From NCBI GenBank assembly GCA_963556145.1, contig OY744461.1, forward strand, positions 2,046,001-2,110,000: DNA of 64,000 nt, read 5' to 3'. Below, piece by piece: positions 52,113 to 63,584 of this stretch (its first letter is position 1; every line of letters begins with the position of its first letter). Both the position numbers and the translations under genes were made by a program. Under the pieces are notes generated by a model. The model was not told the origin of the DNA and did no database searches. It worked only from the letters and a program-made list of their open reading frames with translations. This stretch comes from Hygrocybe punicea (taxonomy: Eukaryota; Basidiomycota; Agaricomycetes; Agaricales; Hygrophoraceae).

Positions 52113-53266
52113 GTCCAGCTCCTGTATGGCCTTGTGTAAGTCCTCTGCCTTTGCCAGCTCTCCTGGTTCACCCAGACCTCCTAACCCTTCCTCAAGTGTT
52201 TCACGAAATTTCTTCCAGTTTGCTTCTCGGTAATTCAGCCGTGGCTTGAATTTACTGCACTGCACAGTAATGTTGAGCATGTATGTTATAGGGAAATGAT
52301 CTGTTTTCACTGGCCTTTTTTCTGGGCGCGTATCACAGGATATGAAGTGGTCTAGTAGAGTGTCAGTGCAAAACACGCTATCAACCCTTGTTAGGTTGTT
52401 GGTCGCCAGGGCCTGCAACGTGGGGATCCCTTCTGGCAACACCATCTTCATATTGTGCTGACCCACAAGTTCCAGTAATGTTGCTGCTGCCTCTAGGTTT
52501 GCATTAGTGAACAGATGAGTGTTTCTCTCTTCATCCCATAATGGGTGGTGCCTATTGAAGTCACCTGCCCATATATATCGTATTGGCCTGGGCACCACAC
52601 TGTTTGCCGCTTCACTGCCGAGATACTGATTGAGTTCCCTTAGTGCACTGTTGTTGTCACAGTTATTGTATATGTTAATTATTCGGATGGTTCCAAAACG
52701 ACCAGTGAACTGCACCACTGTGATGTCCATGGATGGTAAGAGTATTGGCACCCATACATTGGATGCTAATATTTTGCTGATGAGCTGTCCAGGTTGTGTT
52801 TGTATGTGTCATTGCTGACTTGATGATCCTGCGTTTGACGGAGCTATGGGTGTTGGCTGTGACAGTGGCGGTGGTGATGTTAAGATGTATGCTGGGCCTG
52901 GCAGTGGTTCATCACCCCATCCTCCAGGCATTGCTTGTGGCTCTCTATCCACTCCCCATATGGTGTCCAAGGTCTGTTGGGACATAGTACCTCCACTGAG
53001 TCCTCCTTGATTCTGCATCGGGTATTGCTGTGAGGGCGCTAGGCCCATTCCTCTCCCGTATCCATCATGAACCCTCATCCTCTACCCAGCCTAGCTGCTG
53101 TCCCTCTGATTCTGCTCACTCCTGTCCAGTTATGGTTTCCCCCAGAATTACGGTCCTGCACATTCTCTTGCCAGCCATTCCCACCTTGATCTCTTTGGTC
53201 TTGCCTCACCTCATCACTTCTCCATGCTTGATCAAAGTCGTTCGCCTGTGGCCATGATTCCTCCAT
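52113..53266 (-). pseudogene. LINE ORF2 N-terminal part, APE-type endonuclease
   Basis: Starts right after ORF1 (ATGTGAGGATG overlap region). MEESWPQANDFDQAWR and a Gly/Gln/Pro-rich lead shift frame near 53080 and hit TGA at 52811-52809. Then the endonuclease: ISKILASNVWVPILLPSMDI, VVQFTGRFGTIRIINIYNNC, IRYIWAGDFNRHHPLWDEER (catalytic GDFN-H), PEGIPTLQALATNNLTRVDS, TDHFPITYMLNI (final D-H). The first ~60 residues of the domain, which should include the QEPY motif, are missing. It ends abruptly at the TIR element in HKAIQELD. Confidence 0.85.
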
Positions 53267-53272
53267 GCATCC

Positions 53273-54772
53273 TCACATTCTCGGTTCTGCTGTGGGGAAC
53301 AGCCTGTACTTCACTTTGACATTGTGCTCTTCCATCCGCTTAGTCCTCTCCTGAAAGATTCTCCAGTTACGGTCAGCGGCCCCATGCCCCATTTCTTTGC
53401 AGTTAGCACATTTGAGAGGTGCCCCCCAGGCAACATTACACACATCCTCGCTTGTACGGTGCATTCCTGCACATCTCACACATACGTCATGTATGGACTT
53501 GCAGTCCTTCGCTATGTGGCCGAAGCCCTGGCATTTCATGCATTGTCGGGGCTCCTGTGGCAACTTTCTTGCCTGACATTGCTTCCCTTCGATGTATACC
53601 CCAAATTCCAATGCATGATTCGCCACCTCTTGCGATACGAGCCCCAGGATTAAAAATGCGTATCGCTGTCCCTCCACCCTCAGATGTGCAGGCTTGATCC
53701 ATCTGGCCTCACATATCAACATGCATGGGAGTGAACTATCCTGTTTGACCTTTTTGAGAGTCACCTGCTCCTCCAGAGTGAAGGTCGTGGGGACATACTC
53801 CACTACGATTTGACATGATCTCACTAGTAGTATAGACGCACCTCCAAAATGTTGCATGAATTCACGTATCACATCGCTTCTGCGCATATATCTCGCCCCC
53901 TCCACTGAGTTTAACAAATAGATGATCACGCCTGTTTGGGTGCGCCGTGCTCCTACAAAGGTCATCCCTTCTGGCCTGTCAGCTGCCATGATCCCCATCA
54001 TTTCGAGGGTTAACTTTGCTTTTTTGACCAGCTCCCTCTCGGTTAGCGCCTCCAGGGGGTCATTCTCTGCTCTAGGGTCTTTTTTCATGACAATTTGTCT
54101 GTCCACTATGTTTCCTCTCATGACGGATGGTGCATGTTCTGGTGGTATTGGAATCCGTATCCTTGCCGCTGCGGCATATGACAGTGGTGTGTCAGTATGT
54201 TGTTCTTGGCCTTGGTGTTGTATGCCATGTGTCCCGTGTCCTTCACGTGCCTCTGTCATCGTCTCCTCAAATCTTGTTGTCAGTAAATCGAATTTGCTGT
54301 GAAATTCTTCAATCGTGTTAGTTAAGAATATCGCTGCCCCCTGCAGAGCCTGCTCTCTCTCGCTGATCTTGTTTTCCATGTCCATTAGATCCTCCATGAC
54401 CCGTGTGAGTCTGGAAAAAAGGGGGGCCTTCATCTTGCCAACGATCGTTGCTGCAGTCTCTCTCGTGATGCCATCCTCTTGCATCTCTTCTATCGTGAAA
54501 GCGAAAGCCCTCATGAGGTTCACTATCAATCTCGGTAGTCTCGTTGTCACTGCCACCACTTGCAGCATGGCGTGTGCAAGTTTCTGTGGTGTCGAATTTT
54601 CTCCTTGTGTTAGGTATCCATCTCGTTCAAGCATCACTCTACCCTGCTCTGCATCATGGATGTCCGAAGATGTGCTACTTGCCTTTATCAGGTCTTCCCT
54701 CATCCTCTTTTGTTGAGTGTGTCCCAGTGTGATGTTGGGTGATGTGGTGCCAGATGGTGCCTTTGGTGGCAT
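53273..54772 (-). CDS. LINE ORF1 (gag-like) with three CCHC zinc knuckles, 499 aa
   Basis: Uninterrupted frame starting MPPKAPSGTTSPNITLGHTQ. Helical N-terminal half with ISEREQALQGAAIFLTNTIE, a middle RRM-like part (GVIIYLLNSVEGARYMRRSD), and knuckles CMKCQGFGHIAKDC, CVRCAGMHRTSEDVC and CANCKEMGHGAAD (last Cys replaced: RNW). Function in the family: RNA binding and chaperone for reverse transcription. The stop overlaps the start region of ORF2. Intact although the rest of the LINE is broken. Confidence 0.85.
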   Translation of the reverse strand: MPPKAPSGTTSPNITLGHTQQKRMREDLIKASSTSSDIHDAEQGRVMLERDGYLTQGENSTPQKLAHAMLQVVAVTTRLPRLIVNLMRAFAFTIEEMQEDGITRETAATIVGKMKAPLFSRLTRVMEDLMDMENKISEREQALQGAAIFLTNTIEEFHSKFDLLTTRFEETMTEAREGHGTHGIQHQGQEQHTDTPLSYAAAARIRIPIPPEHAPSVMRGNIVDRQIVMKKDPRAENDPLEALTERELVKKAKLTLEMMGIMAADRPEGMTFVGARRTQTGVIIYLLNSVEGARYMRRSDVIREFMQHFGGASILLVRSCQIVVEYVPTTFTLEEQVTLKKVKQDSSLPCMLICEARWIKPAHLRVEGQRYAFLILGLVSQEVANHALEFGVYIEGKQCQARKLPQEPRQCMKCQGFGHIAKDCKSIHDVCVRCAGMHRTSEDVCNVAWGAPLKCANCKEMGHGAADRNWRIFQERTKRMEEHNVKVKYRLFPTAEPRM

Positions 54773-54964
54773 CTCGTCTGAGATTTTCTTGGCTCACTTA
54801 TTTTACTTATGTGTACGTTGCAGTAGGAAAGGTCCTCCTTTAGTGCTATGTAGTGTGTAGAAGTCTTTGTCATTGAGATTTTAGGTTGACCAACCCTCGC
54901 ATCGTTTGGGGTCCCAGTCGGGGTGCTGCGTGGTAGAAGGTCAAGAAGAGTCCCATCAATTGAC

Positions 54965-55266
54965 ATTGGGGCTATGGTCTCAGGGTTGCAGGGAGGTAGG
55001 TACCTCACCAGCACCAGGCGGTACGCAGGTAAAGCCATGAAAACTGGCATTTAAATATAGTTATAGTAAATAAATATATTGCATAAATAGTTTAAATATC
55101 AATAATAGTAAAATTAAGTGTCTGAACCATTCTTGAACTCAGTTCAGGCCCCCAAAAACATCTGAACAGTTCAGGGCAGTTCAGGTTCAGTTCACGTGAA
55201 ATCCTGAACTGAACCCAGAGTTCAGTTCAGGGTTCAGCCAAAATGGGTCTGAACTAGACTAGCACT
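54965..55266. mobile_element. Right part of the TIR element that received the LINE
   Basis: The distal half of the LINE-split dyad module, followed by ACCTCACCAGCACCAGGCGG (also at about 46362 on the other side of the LINE), then a CpG-free GTTCAGTTC/CTGAACTGAACC end with last bases CTAGCACTA at about 55266. The left boundary lies somewhere before 46130 and could not be fixed. Confidence 0.5.
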
Positions 55267-55853
55267 ACCACCATCACCACCATGTGACCACAGAAAATGG
55301 CCAACATGGTCAACTCAGGTCCAACCTGCCCACTGTCACATGCACAATGTGTATGATGCATTGGGACACCACCACCACCACCACCACCACCACACCCAAA
55401 CCATAGCAGACACATGAGGTGTTCCAGCACCCTGGATGCCACCTCACGAAGATGCTGGCCACATCAACTGATGTGCATGGGTCTCTCATGAGATCAGATG
55501 GAGTAACCACAGGCAGGGCACCCCAAATCCCACCTCGTGAAGATGCTGGCCATGTCAATTGACATGCGTGGCTCTTCTGCAAGGTCAGATGGAGTAGCAG
55601 CATGGCATGGCAGCTCACCTGCCCCAATCCCACCTCACGATGACACCAGCCACAACAATTGATGTGCACAGTTCTCTCACGAGGTAGATACCTGATGGTC
55701 TCAGTTTAGACTGAGTTTGGACCAAACCAAAGTGACATAAACCGTTTACATTGGTTTTGGTTCCAGGATTTTTGGCAGGAGCTGAACAGTTTGGTCTTGG
55801 TTTGGGGCAAAAAATTACAAAAACTAGACTGAACTGAACTTCCCCAACGCTAA
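55267..55853. mobile_element. CpG-depleted TIR-element remnant with three dyad modules
   Basis: Modules near 55442-55496, 55532-55586 and 55631-55685, centres TCAACTGA, TCAATTGA and ACAATTGA. Right end GAACTTCCCCAACGCTA at 55853 belongs to the TAGTGTTGGGG family. A CAC microsatellite at 55362-55392. Left end not found. Confidence 0.5.
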
Positions 55854-56976
55854 CTCTTTCCAGTAGTATAAAAGATGTACTTTTACACTACAAAATACAT
55901 GTTATCACCACACCTCAGATCTACTGTTTAGTTCCCTCTTTGTATCTTCTATGTTCCACTTCGTCCTCCCCCTACACTACTGTTCCAGAACCCCTGGATC
56001 TGGGTTTGATTGACTAAGACACCCTTATACAACCCTAAAACTCCTATGATCACTTTACAGCTGATTCCCTTTACTATTGATTCCTATCTGGGTCTACACT
56101 GACACTTGCCATCACATTGGGACATAGAATTTTTTGTGTCTCAATTGCCAGTCTATCTCTATTGACATCATGGGACAGGCCAGGAAATGGCTCCACAAGC
56201 AACCTAGCATCATAGACACCAGCACTGACAACAGGTTCTCCCCTTCCCATGTTACAGGCTCTGAAAGTGACTGCTCTGAGTCTATTGGAATATATGGTGC
56301 AGTGGTTGTTGACCGCTAAGATATTTTATGTGTAATTAATTATATTTGCCTCTCTCTGAGATGGTTTTTATACTACTTTCTAAATCTACTAGAAGTTTCT
56401 TGTGTTGAGTAGAATAACTTCTGCGCTTCAGCATTATTCATCAGACAGGCATGTTTGAGTTCTGGGGTCACATGATATAGATTATCAATCCTTTCCACAA
56501 CTATTTGGCCACTATTCCCAACAGAGTCAGCTTAGTTGACACAGTCTTCTACTAGCCCTTCTTTATCTCCTCCAAAGAGGGATCAGAAACCTACAACAAC
56601 ACAGGGTGTGGTTATGGATAATACAACCCAAACTGTGGTCATTGATAATACAACCCTAACTGTGGTTACATATGTCACCTCAGTCTTTGCAGCAGTTGAG
56701 ATGAAGGAAGCAGTGTCAAAATGCATTCACAAGAATTTCTCATTCCAGCTCAAATCCAAAGAGCCATGGCTCATGGGAGACCCTGAAGGCACAAATACTC
56801 TCCAAAATATCCACAGCACTCAGCCCTCCTGTTCTCAAGTGCACTGACTATGAAATCATGTTTCACATCTCTTGTGTTATCCTCAAATGCAATACACTCT
56901 TACCATGGAGCCTGACTATTCTATCTTGCTGCAGAAAGAATCTGGCAAGGGTAATACCATTGTCAACCTCATGGTC

Positions 56977-57248
56977 TAGTGTTGCCGAAGTTCAGTTCGG
57001 TCCGGTTCCGACCCTTTTTGGTGGAACCGCGAACTGAACTTGGGGTCCGGTTTGGCGCATGGCCAAACCTGGACCCAGACGGCATCGAACCGTCTGTCCG
57101 CGTTCGGTCTGGGTTCAGATGCGGTCTGAACCCCGGACCGAGGTGGGCTCACCCCGTGAGCTCTGTTCTCCTCGCGAATGGCAGGCACGTATCAATTGAT
57201 ACGGCGCTGCACTTCGCGAGGTAGATGGGCTGCGGGGGAGCCGTCTGG

Positions 57249-57297
<49 letters not shown>

Positions 57298-58233
57298 GCT
57301 GCCACTGCTGCTGTTGCTGCCGCTGCCGGCGCTGCTGCTGCTGCCGTGGCCGTTGCTGCTGCCACTGCTGCTGCTGTTGTGGCCGTTGCTGTTGCTGCTG
57401 TTGCTGCTGCTGTTGCCGTTGCTGCTGCCGCTGTTGCTGCTGCTGCCGGCATTGCTGCTGCTGCTGCTGGCCGTCGTGGTTGTCATTGCCGTTGTTGTTG
57501 CCGCCGCTGGTGTTGCCGCTGTCCCGCGTTGGATGGCTTGATGCAGCAGCAGCAGCTGCTGCTGTTGCCGGCATTGCTGCTGCTGGCGTTGCTGCTGCTG
57601 CTGCTGCTGTTGCCGCTGCTGCTGTCACTGCTGCTGCTGCCGTTGCTGCCGGCGCTGCTGCTGGCTGTTGCCGTCGTCGTTGCCTGGTTGCCGTTGCCAT
57701 TGCCATTGCAGTTGCCGCCGCCGCTGGTGGTGGTGGTGGTGGTGGTGGTGGTGGTGGTGTTGCGGCTGTCCCGCGTCCGTTGGCATCGCGTTGGCGTTGG
57801 GATCCATTTTGTGCCGCGGTGGTGTGCTCGCGATGTGGTCGCGGTTGAGTTTCCTGTAACAGATAATATTAGTAAAGTTAAGATAAATGGTAAAACTTAC
57901 CTGTGTCCATGAACGCGACATTGTGTCGCGTTCATTGGCCTTGCGTTGTTGTTGTTGGTGAAGAAACCTTCGTGTAATGGTCACATGATACCGTTTAACA
58001 CGAAAAAGTAAGTAAAGAAATACGAAAAACAAATGAAATAAATACCTTAAAAATATCCGCGTTCGCAGTTTGGACGCGGTTTGGAGCCGTTCAGGAAATC
58101 CGGCCGGCCTCGAAACCCTGAACCGAACCTGTGGTCCGGTTCAGCATTTGGCTGAACTTAGACTGAACCCCAGGTTCGGTTCGGGGTTTGAACCGGGTTC
58201 GGCTAGGTTCGGAACCGAACTACGGCAACACTA
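56977..58233. mobile_element. Non-autonomous TIR element, TAGTGTTGCCG family, perfect 8-bp TSD
   Basis: Left end TAGTGTTGCCGAAGTTCAGT, right end GAACCGAACTACGGCAACACTA-type (last 17 bases GAACTACGGCAACACTA). Target duplication TCATGGTC at 56969-56976 and 58234-58241. Contains a dyad module (57169-57222), a CTG-rich microsatellite, a GGT run, the intron-like segment near 57856-57900 (minus orientation) and the 27-nt hairpin (57909-57935). CpG-rich, so young. Confidence 0.9.
57249..57760. repeat. CTG/CCG-rich microsatellite with GGT run
   Basis: About 480 bp of CTG, TTG, CCG triplets (poly-Gln on the minus strand; poly-Ala, -Cys, -Leu on plus), followed by about 12 GGT triplets at 57723-57758. 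Long open frames here are due to the repeat. Confidence 0.9.
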
Positions 58234-58441
58234 TCATGGTCATTCAGAGTGACATACATGGCAACAAGGATAACATGCCTGATGCTGATGAAGCAGTTGA
58301 CAATGGCAAGTTGAAGAAGATGACTGCAAGATCCAGTAACACTCCCAGGGAACATCTTGAAGGAGATCAAGATCCAGGTGCTACAGAAGCACTGGGCATG
58401 TGGACAAAGCAGCATACTTCCAAGGCACACACTGCTTCATT

Positions 58442-60987
58442 TAGTGTTGGGGAAGTTCGGTCTCAGACTGATCCAAACCCAGTTTAGACCAAACTAGTGT
58501 TGGGGAAGTTCGGTTCGGTCCGGTTTTGGGCCTTTTTGCCCCAAACCGGAACCGAACCGTTCGGTTCCTGCTCCAAATTTCCAAACCGAAACCGAAACCA
58601 ATGTAAACCGTTTACATCGGTTCGGTTTCGGTCCAGACGCGGTCTAGACCGCGAACCGTATGGGCTGGGGGCCCTCACTCCCATCTGACCTCGCAAGAGT
58701 GCAGCACACGTCAATCGACGTGGCCGGCCTCATTACGAGGTGGGATTGGGGGTTGGGTGGGCTGCCCAGCCCTGTCCTAGCGAAACACACGCGTTGAACG
58801 CGTGTGTTCGGCCTCGGCTGTTGTCGTTTGGGTGTGGTGGTGGTGGTGGTGGTGGTGCCCCGACGCGTCACACGCGTTGTTCGCGCGAAGGCGGGTTGGA
58901 CCCGCGTTTGCCGTGTTGGCCGGTTTGGGTAGGCGCGTGGTGGTGATGGTGGTGGTGGTATCCACCTCGCGAGAGAGCCGCGCACGTCAATTGACGTGGC
59001 CGGCGTCTTCGCGAGGTGGGATTGGGGGGCGCTTACTCCTGATGGCCAGATCTTCGCCTCGGTTGCGTGGGTGGTGGTGTTGCATGGTGGTGGTGGTGTG
59101 GTGCCGCGTTCCCCTATATACGAATAAAATCAATAAAAGAAAGAATAATAAAGACATACCACGAAGGAGCGGGGGTAGATGCACCACCCCCCGCCGCTCG
59201 TTCCACCTCTCTGACTCCCACCCCACCCTGTTCACGTTCGTTTGCGTGCACGCGCGTCTTGGACGCGTTGTTGTTGGCGTCCGACGTGGCGGTCCTGGTG
59301 GTTGTGGCGGTCCTGGTGGTTGCGGCTGTCGTGGTAGCAATCGTCGTCGTCGTCGTCGTCGTCGTCGTGGTGGTGGTGGTGGTGATGGTGGTGGTGGTGC
59401 GTCAACCTATAATTTGTTACAGTGTTAGTTAAGTTCGAATAAATATAAATAAAAAACATACGAGGGCGGCAGGGAGTACCCCGCCGCCCGTTTTGTCGAC
59501 CTCGGGTGCTCTACCGTCTTCGTTTCGCGTACGTTGGGGGCGTTGTTGGTGGTTGAAGGGACTTTGGGTGACTTTGGAAGTCAGCCAAGTGGCTGACTCG
59601 CGACCATCGGTTTGCAGTTCAAACTTCCCCAACACTAGACCAAACCGAAACCGCCGGTCTCGGTTTCAGTTTGGGAATTTCCAGTGAAGACCGAACCATT
59701 TGATCTCTGGTTTGGGGATTTGGCTGCGGGCTGAAATGGTTTCAAACTCGGTTTAAACCACAAACCGACAGTCCAAAGTCAGCTCCTTGGCTGACTTCGA
59801 AAGTCACCCAAAGTCACCAATGCCCACCAGCAACACCCCCGATGTACACCAAACGAGGACGATGGAGCACCCGAGGTCGACAAAACGGGCGGCGGGGTAC
59901 TCCCTGCCGCCCGCGTATGTTTTTTATTTTTATTTATTTGAACTTTAACTAACACATTAACACATTACAGGTTGACGCACCACCCCACCACCAACACCAC
60001 CATCACCACCATCACCACCACCACCATGATGGTGACGATGGTGACTGCCACCACGACAGCCACGACCATGACAGCAGCAATCAACGCCGCACCGGACACG
60101 CCAACTCCTCCAACGCGCATGCATGCAAACGAACGTGAACGGAGTGGAATGGTAGTCATCAAGCAGCAGGGGATGGTGCATCCACCCCCGCTCCTTCGTG
60201 GTATGTATTTTTATTGACTTTTTCACTGATTTTATTTGTATATCACAGAACGTGGCACCGTACCACCACCACCACCACACAACACCACCACTACCACCAT
60301 CACCACCACGCAACACCAACACCCCCGAGGAATGCCACAACGCGGGGTCAACCCGGCCGTCGTTGCGTGTACAATGCGTATGATGCATCTGGACACCCAC
60401 GCGAAGAGGCTCCTATGCCACCACCACCACCATGCGTCCACTGAAAACAACCAAAGCGGGTGCAACCCGGCCATCGTCACGTGCACAATGCGTATGACGC
60501 ATAGGGCACCACCACCACCACCACCACCACCACCATCACCACCATGCACCTACCCAAACCGGCCAACACCGCAATCATGGGTCCAACCCGCCTTCGCGCA
60601 AACAACGCGTGTGACGCGTCGGGTCACCACCACCACCACCACCACAACACCCAAACGACAACAGCCAAGGCCGAACACACGTGTTCGACGCGTGTGTTTT
60701 GCTAGGACAGGGCTGGGCAGCCCACCAAACCCCCAAACCCACCTCATAATGAGGCCAGCCATGTCAATTGACATGTGCGGCACTCTTGCGAGGTCAGATG
60801 GGAGTGAGGGCCCCCAGCCCATATAGTTCGCGGTCTAGACCGCGTTTGGACCGAAACTGAACCGACGCAAATGGTTTGCATTGGTTCCGGTCTGGTTTGG
60901 GGATTTCGGGTGGAAAACCAGACCATTCGGTTTCCGGTTTGGGCAAAAAGGCCCCAAACCGGAACAAACCGAACTTCCCCAACACTA
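58442..60987. mobile_element. TIR element, TAGTGTTGGGG family, containing a nested sister copy
   Basis: Left end TTAGTGTTGGGGAAGTTCGG, right end GAACTTCCCCAACACTA. Flanks GCTTCATT (58434-58441) and GCTTCAAT (60988-60995), an imperfect 8-bp duplication. Own sequence is 58442-58495 plus 59638-60987; the rest is the sister element. Dyad module at 60741-60794; CAC-rich runs and ACGCGT words inside; intron-like segment near 59940-59970 (TTAACTAACACATT...ACAG). Confidence 0.8.
58496..59637. mobile_element. Nested sister TIR element, perfect 8-bp TSD
   Basis: Ends TAGTGTTGGGGAAGTTCGG and CAAACTTCCCCAACACTA; target duplication GACCAAAC at 58488-58495 and 59638-59645. Two dyad modules (58688-58741, 58964-59017), GTG microsatellites and an imperfect hairpin of ACACGCGT/ACGCGTGT at about 58786-58806. 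Its interior is homologous to the host element but in reverse order. Confidence 0.9.
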
Positions 60988-61590
60988 GCTTCAATGATGG
61001 GGATGACAGTCATGTCCCTCTTTGTTCTGAATGACTTGATTGCTAGGCTGCAGCTATGGTAAATTTTACCTGCTCTGCCTGCTTGTTTCCCTCACATTTT
61101 CATAGCTAAATGGAGAGTAACATGTGACAATTAACTGGCCCCCAAGTGTTCAGTTATTCAATCCCAAAACCCACAAACCAACTCCAGTTCTTCAGTGGTG
61201 CTTTGAGGAACAGAATGCCAAGGTTGCTCCAGCCTCCATCATCAATTTGACCTTTGGAAAGGAGTTCACTCAGCTGTTCCAGCCTGTGGTACCCCACTAG
61301 CCGCCCTGGCTCCTTTATACCCAACAAAGTGGCAGTTGCCACTCTGATGCCCAGACAGGACACTTATAATCCACAGTGCCCCACATTACTTCAGGTCAAT
61401 CACAAGCCAGGTGGCCATATGACAACTGTGGAATTCTGCATGCAGTATGAGCTGGGTGAGGGGGTTGAGCTGAAGTTTCAAGAAAGGTGATATGCACATG
61501 CTCAGATGCTGTGGTTTCTGACAGTTGAGGAGTTGAAGGAAATGAAGTTTCAGTTTAGGGAGATTGCTACATTGCATGATTGCCACACAA

Positions 61591-63309
61591 TGCATACATG
61601 CAGCCACATTGTAGATACAAAACATTTAAATAGTTCAAATGCTTCATGACTTTTCTATTGTTCCATTAGTCCAGTCCTGCCACCCAAAAGGAAAAGCACC
61701 AGCAGCAGCAAAGCATCCAAACACCAGAAGAAACTTCTTGCACCCCCCCAGGCCACCAATGCAGCACCATCAGCCACCTTGCCTCACTATACTGCATCCA
61801 TTGCCACAAGTCATGATGGCATGGTTTTTGCTGTTCTGATTGGTCCCATCATTGAGTTTGTGAAAATGGTGATGGCAGCAGTTGTGGTTGTAATACCTGA
61901 ATAAAGACACTGCTGTTGATGATTGAATTGCTGTAGGCAGCCTAGTGTTGTCATGACTATAGCCAATGTTTTTTGATAAAGAGTTTTTTTAGGCTAGTAA
62001 AATTAGCTAAAATTATAAAAATATTTGACAAGATGGGCAAAGCCAAAAGCTGAGGCCCAGTGAAAAGTGGGTGCCAGTCCATAAGAATAAATATATTCTG
62101 GGAATAAACGCAGTTCCAGTCAGGGTTAGAACTGCTATGATTACAAAGAAGTCAAAGGTAAATCAAAGGTAACATGGGAACAAGAAGTGACAGGCTGAAG
62201 GTTGGCAAAGATTGAATCTGGTTACTTTGGTAGGTCAGATCTTGAAAACATATCTTGTATTCTATTCAGGAGGTACCCCTCCCTGCACAGATTTTGTGTT
62301 TATTCATTATGTATATAGTCTGCATTTTGGAAATGGAGTCTGAATACTTTTCTGGGGTCTTTGCAGTATTGGAATTGTGTCCCACTATGGTGAAAATCTA
62401 TGATTCCTGAATATATTTATTCTTATGGACAGGCACCCAGTTGCAAGTTTAAAAAATATTTACAACATATATCATATATTTGGAAATACCTAAATGATTT
62501 TATAAGGTAATTGCACCAGGGCACGAATTTATGATCTATTATACAAAGTTTCCCATAGTTTACCCTTGAATGCATACTAGTAGGCCTGTCTGCCCCTGCT
62601 CTCCTGCTCTCCAGTTCCACCTGTGCCGCCACTGCCATCACTGCCAGCTCCCTGTTCCCCTCTACATCTGAATAATCTACAATACCATGGCTGTTGCTGC
62701 TGCTGCTGCTCTCAACTTTGCTTGCTTTACAGCATGCTTCATTTCCTGACTCTTTTCCTCATATACCTACAGCATCATTAGATAATGTAGGCAACCCATT
62801 CAAATTTTGAAGATGTATGTTTCTTTGTGTCATTGAGCTTGTTCCAAATATCCTCAACATCCACTTTAAGTACATGATGTTTTGTGCAGTAGTTGATAGC
62901 AAACAGGTTCCTATATGAGTATGGCTTCCATAAGTATTATAAGTTTGATGTTGGTGGGCCACTTATTTTAGAGTCATGGCCTTGGTGGGATTCATCATTG
63001 GGCCTTTCTTTGTACCAACCCTGCCTTTCCCTTTTGCTATGGGTATCATGGATGAAGGAACAGTGTTGATACACCTGTATCATGGCTAAAGTCCAATTTC
63101 ATTTATCTTTGATTTGATTTCTTTTATTTACTTCAGTATTTATTAATAAGTACTGTAGTAAATAGAGACAAATAAGAATCCTTTCCCCCTTTCACCATGA
63201 GTAGTAGCTTTTCTTGAGTGGCTTTGGAGACCCATGACCTCACAATCACACTCAGTCCTCAAAAGGACCTCAAGTGTATCAGTGTGGCTCAACACTAGTC
63301 ATGTTGAAT
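61591..63309. other. No confident gene
   Basis: CpG-poor, A/T-rich sequence. On the minus strand near 62940-62780 one frame reads YRNLFAINYC, KVDVEDIWNKLNDTKKHTSS, exon-like but unsupported. Otherwise nothing recognisable. Confidence 0.3.
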
Positions 63310-63480
63310 TAGTGTTGCCACGGCTAAGCTAGCTGCAAGCCAGCTAAGGCTAAGCTAGCTGCAAGCCAGCTAAGGCTAAGCTAGCTGCAAGCCAGCTAAG
63401 GCTAAGCTAAATCGAGAAATTCAATCAGCGGGAGCCGTTAGTCATACCTAGCCAGCTAACACGGCTATAGCTGAGGCTAT
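63310..63480. repeat. TAGTGTTGCCACGG end with 26-bp tandem repeat
   Basis: TAGTGTTGCCACGGC at 63310 resembles the ends of the TAGTGTTGCCG elements. It is followed by about three 26-bp units (AAGGCTAAGCTAGCTGCAAG plus CCAGCT) at 63323-63410, then AGCTA/TAGCT-rich sequence. Possibly the left end of an element that runs beyond the window. Confidence 0.55.
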
Positions 63481-63584
63481 AGCTGATACTCATACACATC
63501 ATGACTGGGGGTACATAGTGTTAATATTTTGTATCTACCAGTACATGACATATAAGATAACATGTAAGAGGGTGGGGACACTGT

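Larger units (their letters stand above)
46487..54953 (-). mobile_element. Tad1-like non-LTR retrotransposon (LINE), internally deleted and nested
   Basis: Target duplication CATCAATTGAC at 46476-46486 and 54954-54964. The 3' end is the T-rich run at 46487-46525 (A-rich tail on the coding strand). In coding order: ORF1 with zinc knuckles (54772-53273), endonuclease part of ORF2 (53266-52113), then a TIR element (48498-52112) in place of the reverse transcriptase core, then the ORF2 C-terminus with RNase H (48497 to about 46860). The host site is the centre of a dyad module. Confidence 0.85.
56170..61590 (+). pseudogene. Transposon accessory protein, broken by nested TIR elements
   Basis: ATG 56170 (MGQARKWLHKQPSIID) matches the N-terminus of the copy at 10083 (PSIILDSD). 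Then a PB1-like segment in pieces: TYVTSVFAAVEMKEAVS, FSFQLKSKEPW; after a frameshift it breaks off at NTIVNLMV where the element 56977-58233 inserted. Between elements: NMPDADEAVDNGKLKKMTAR. After the second insertion comes a degenerate Cys/WA-region equivalent (LQWCFEEQNAKVAPASIINL, TFGKEFTQLFQPVV) and a SAM-like tail: TVEFCMQYELGEGVELKFQE, R-stop-YAHAQMLWFLTVEELK, EMKFQFREIATLHD. Many stops and low CpG outside the inserted elements. Confidence 0.6.

Noticed and set aside
52811..53266. Small separate protein between LINE ORF1 and the endonuclease
   Set aside because: It is the frameshifted and deleted N-terminal part of ORF2.
57115..57912. Poly-Gln, poly-Ala, poly-Ser and poly-Cys proteins
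   Set aside because: CTG/CCG microsatellite read in different frames.
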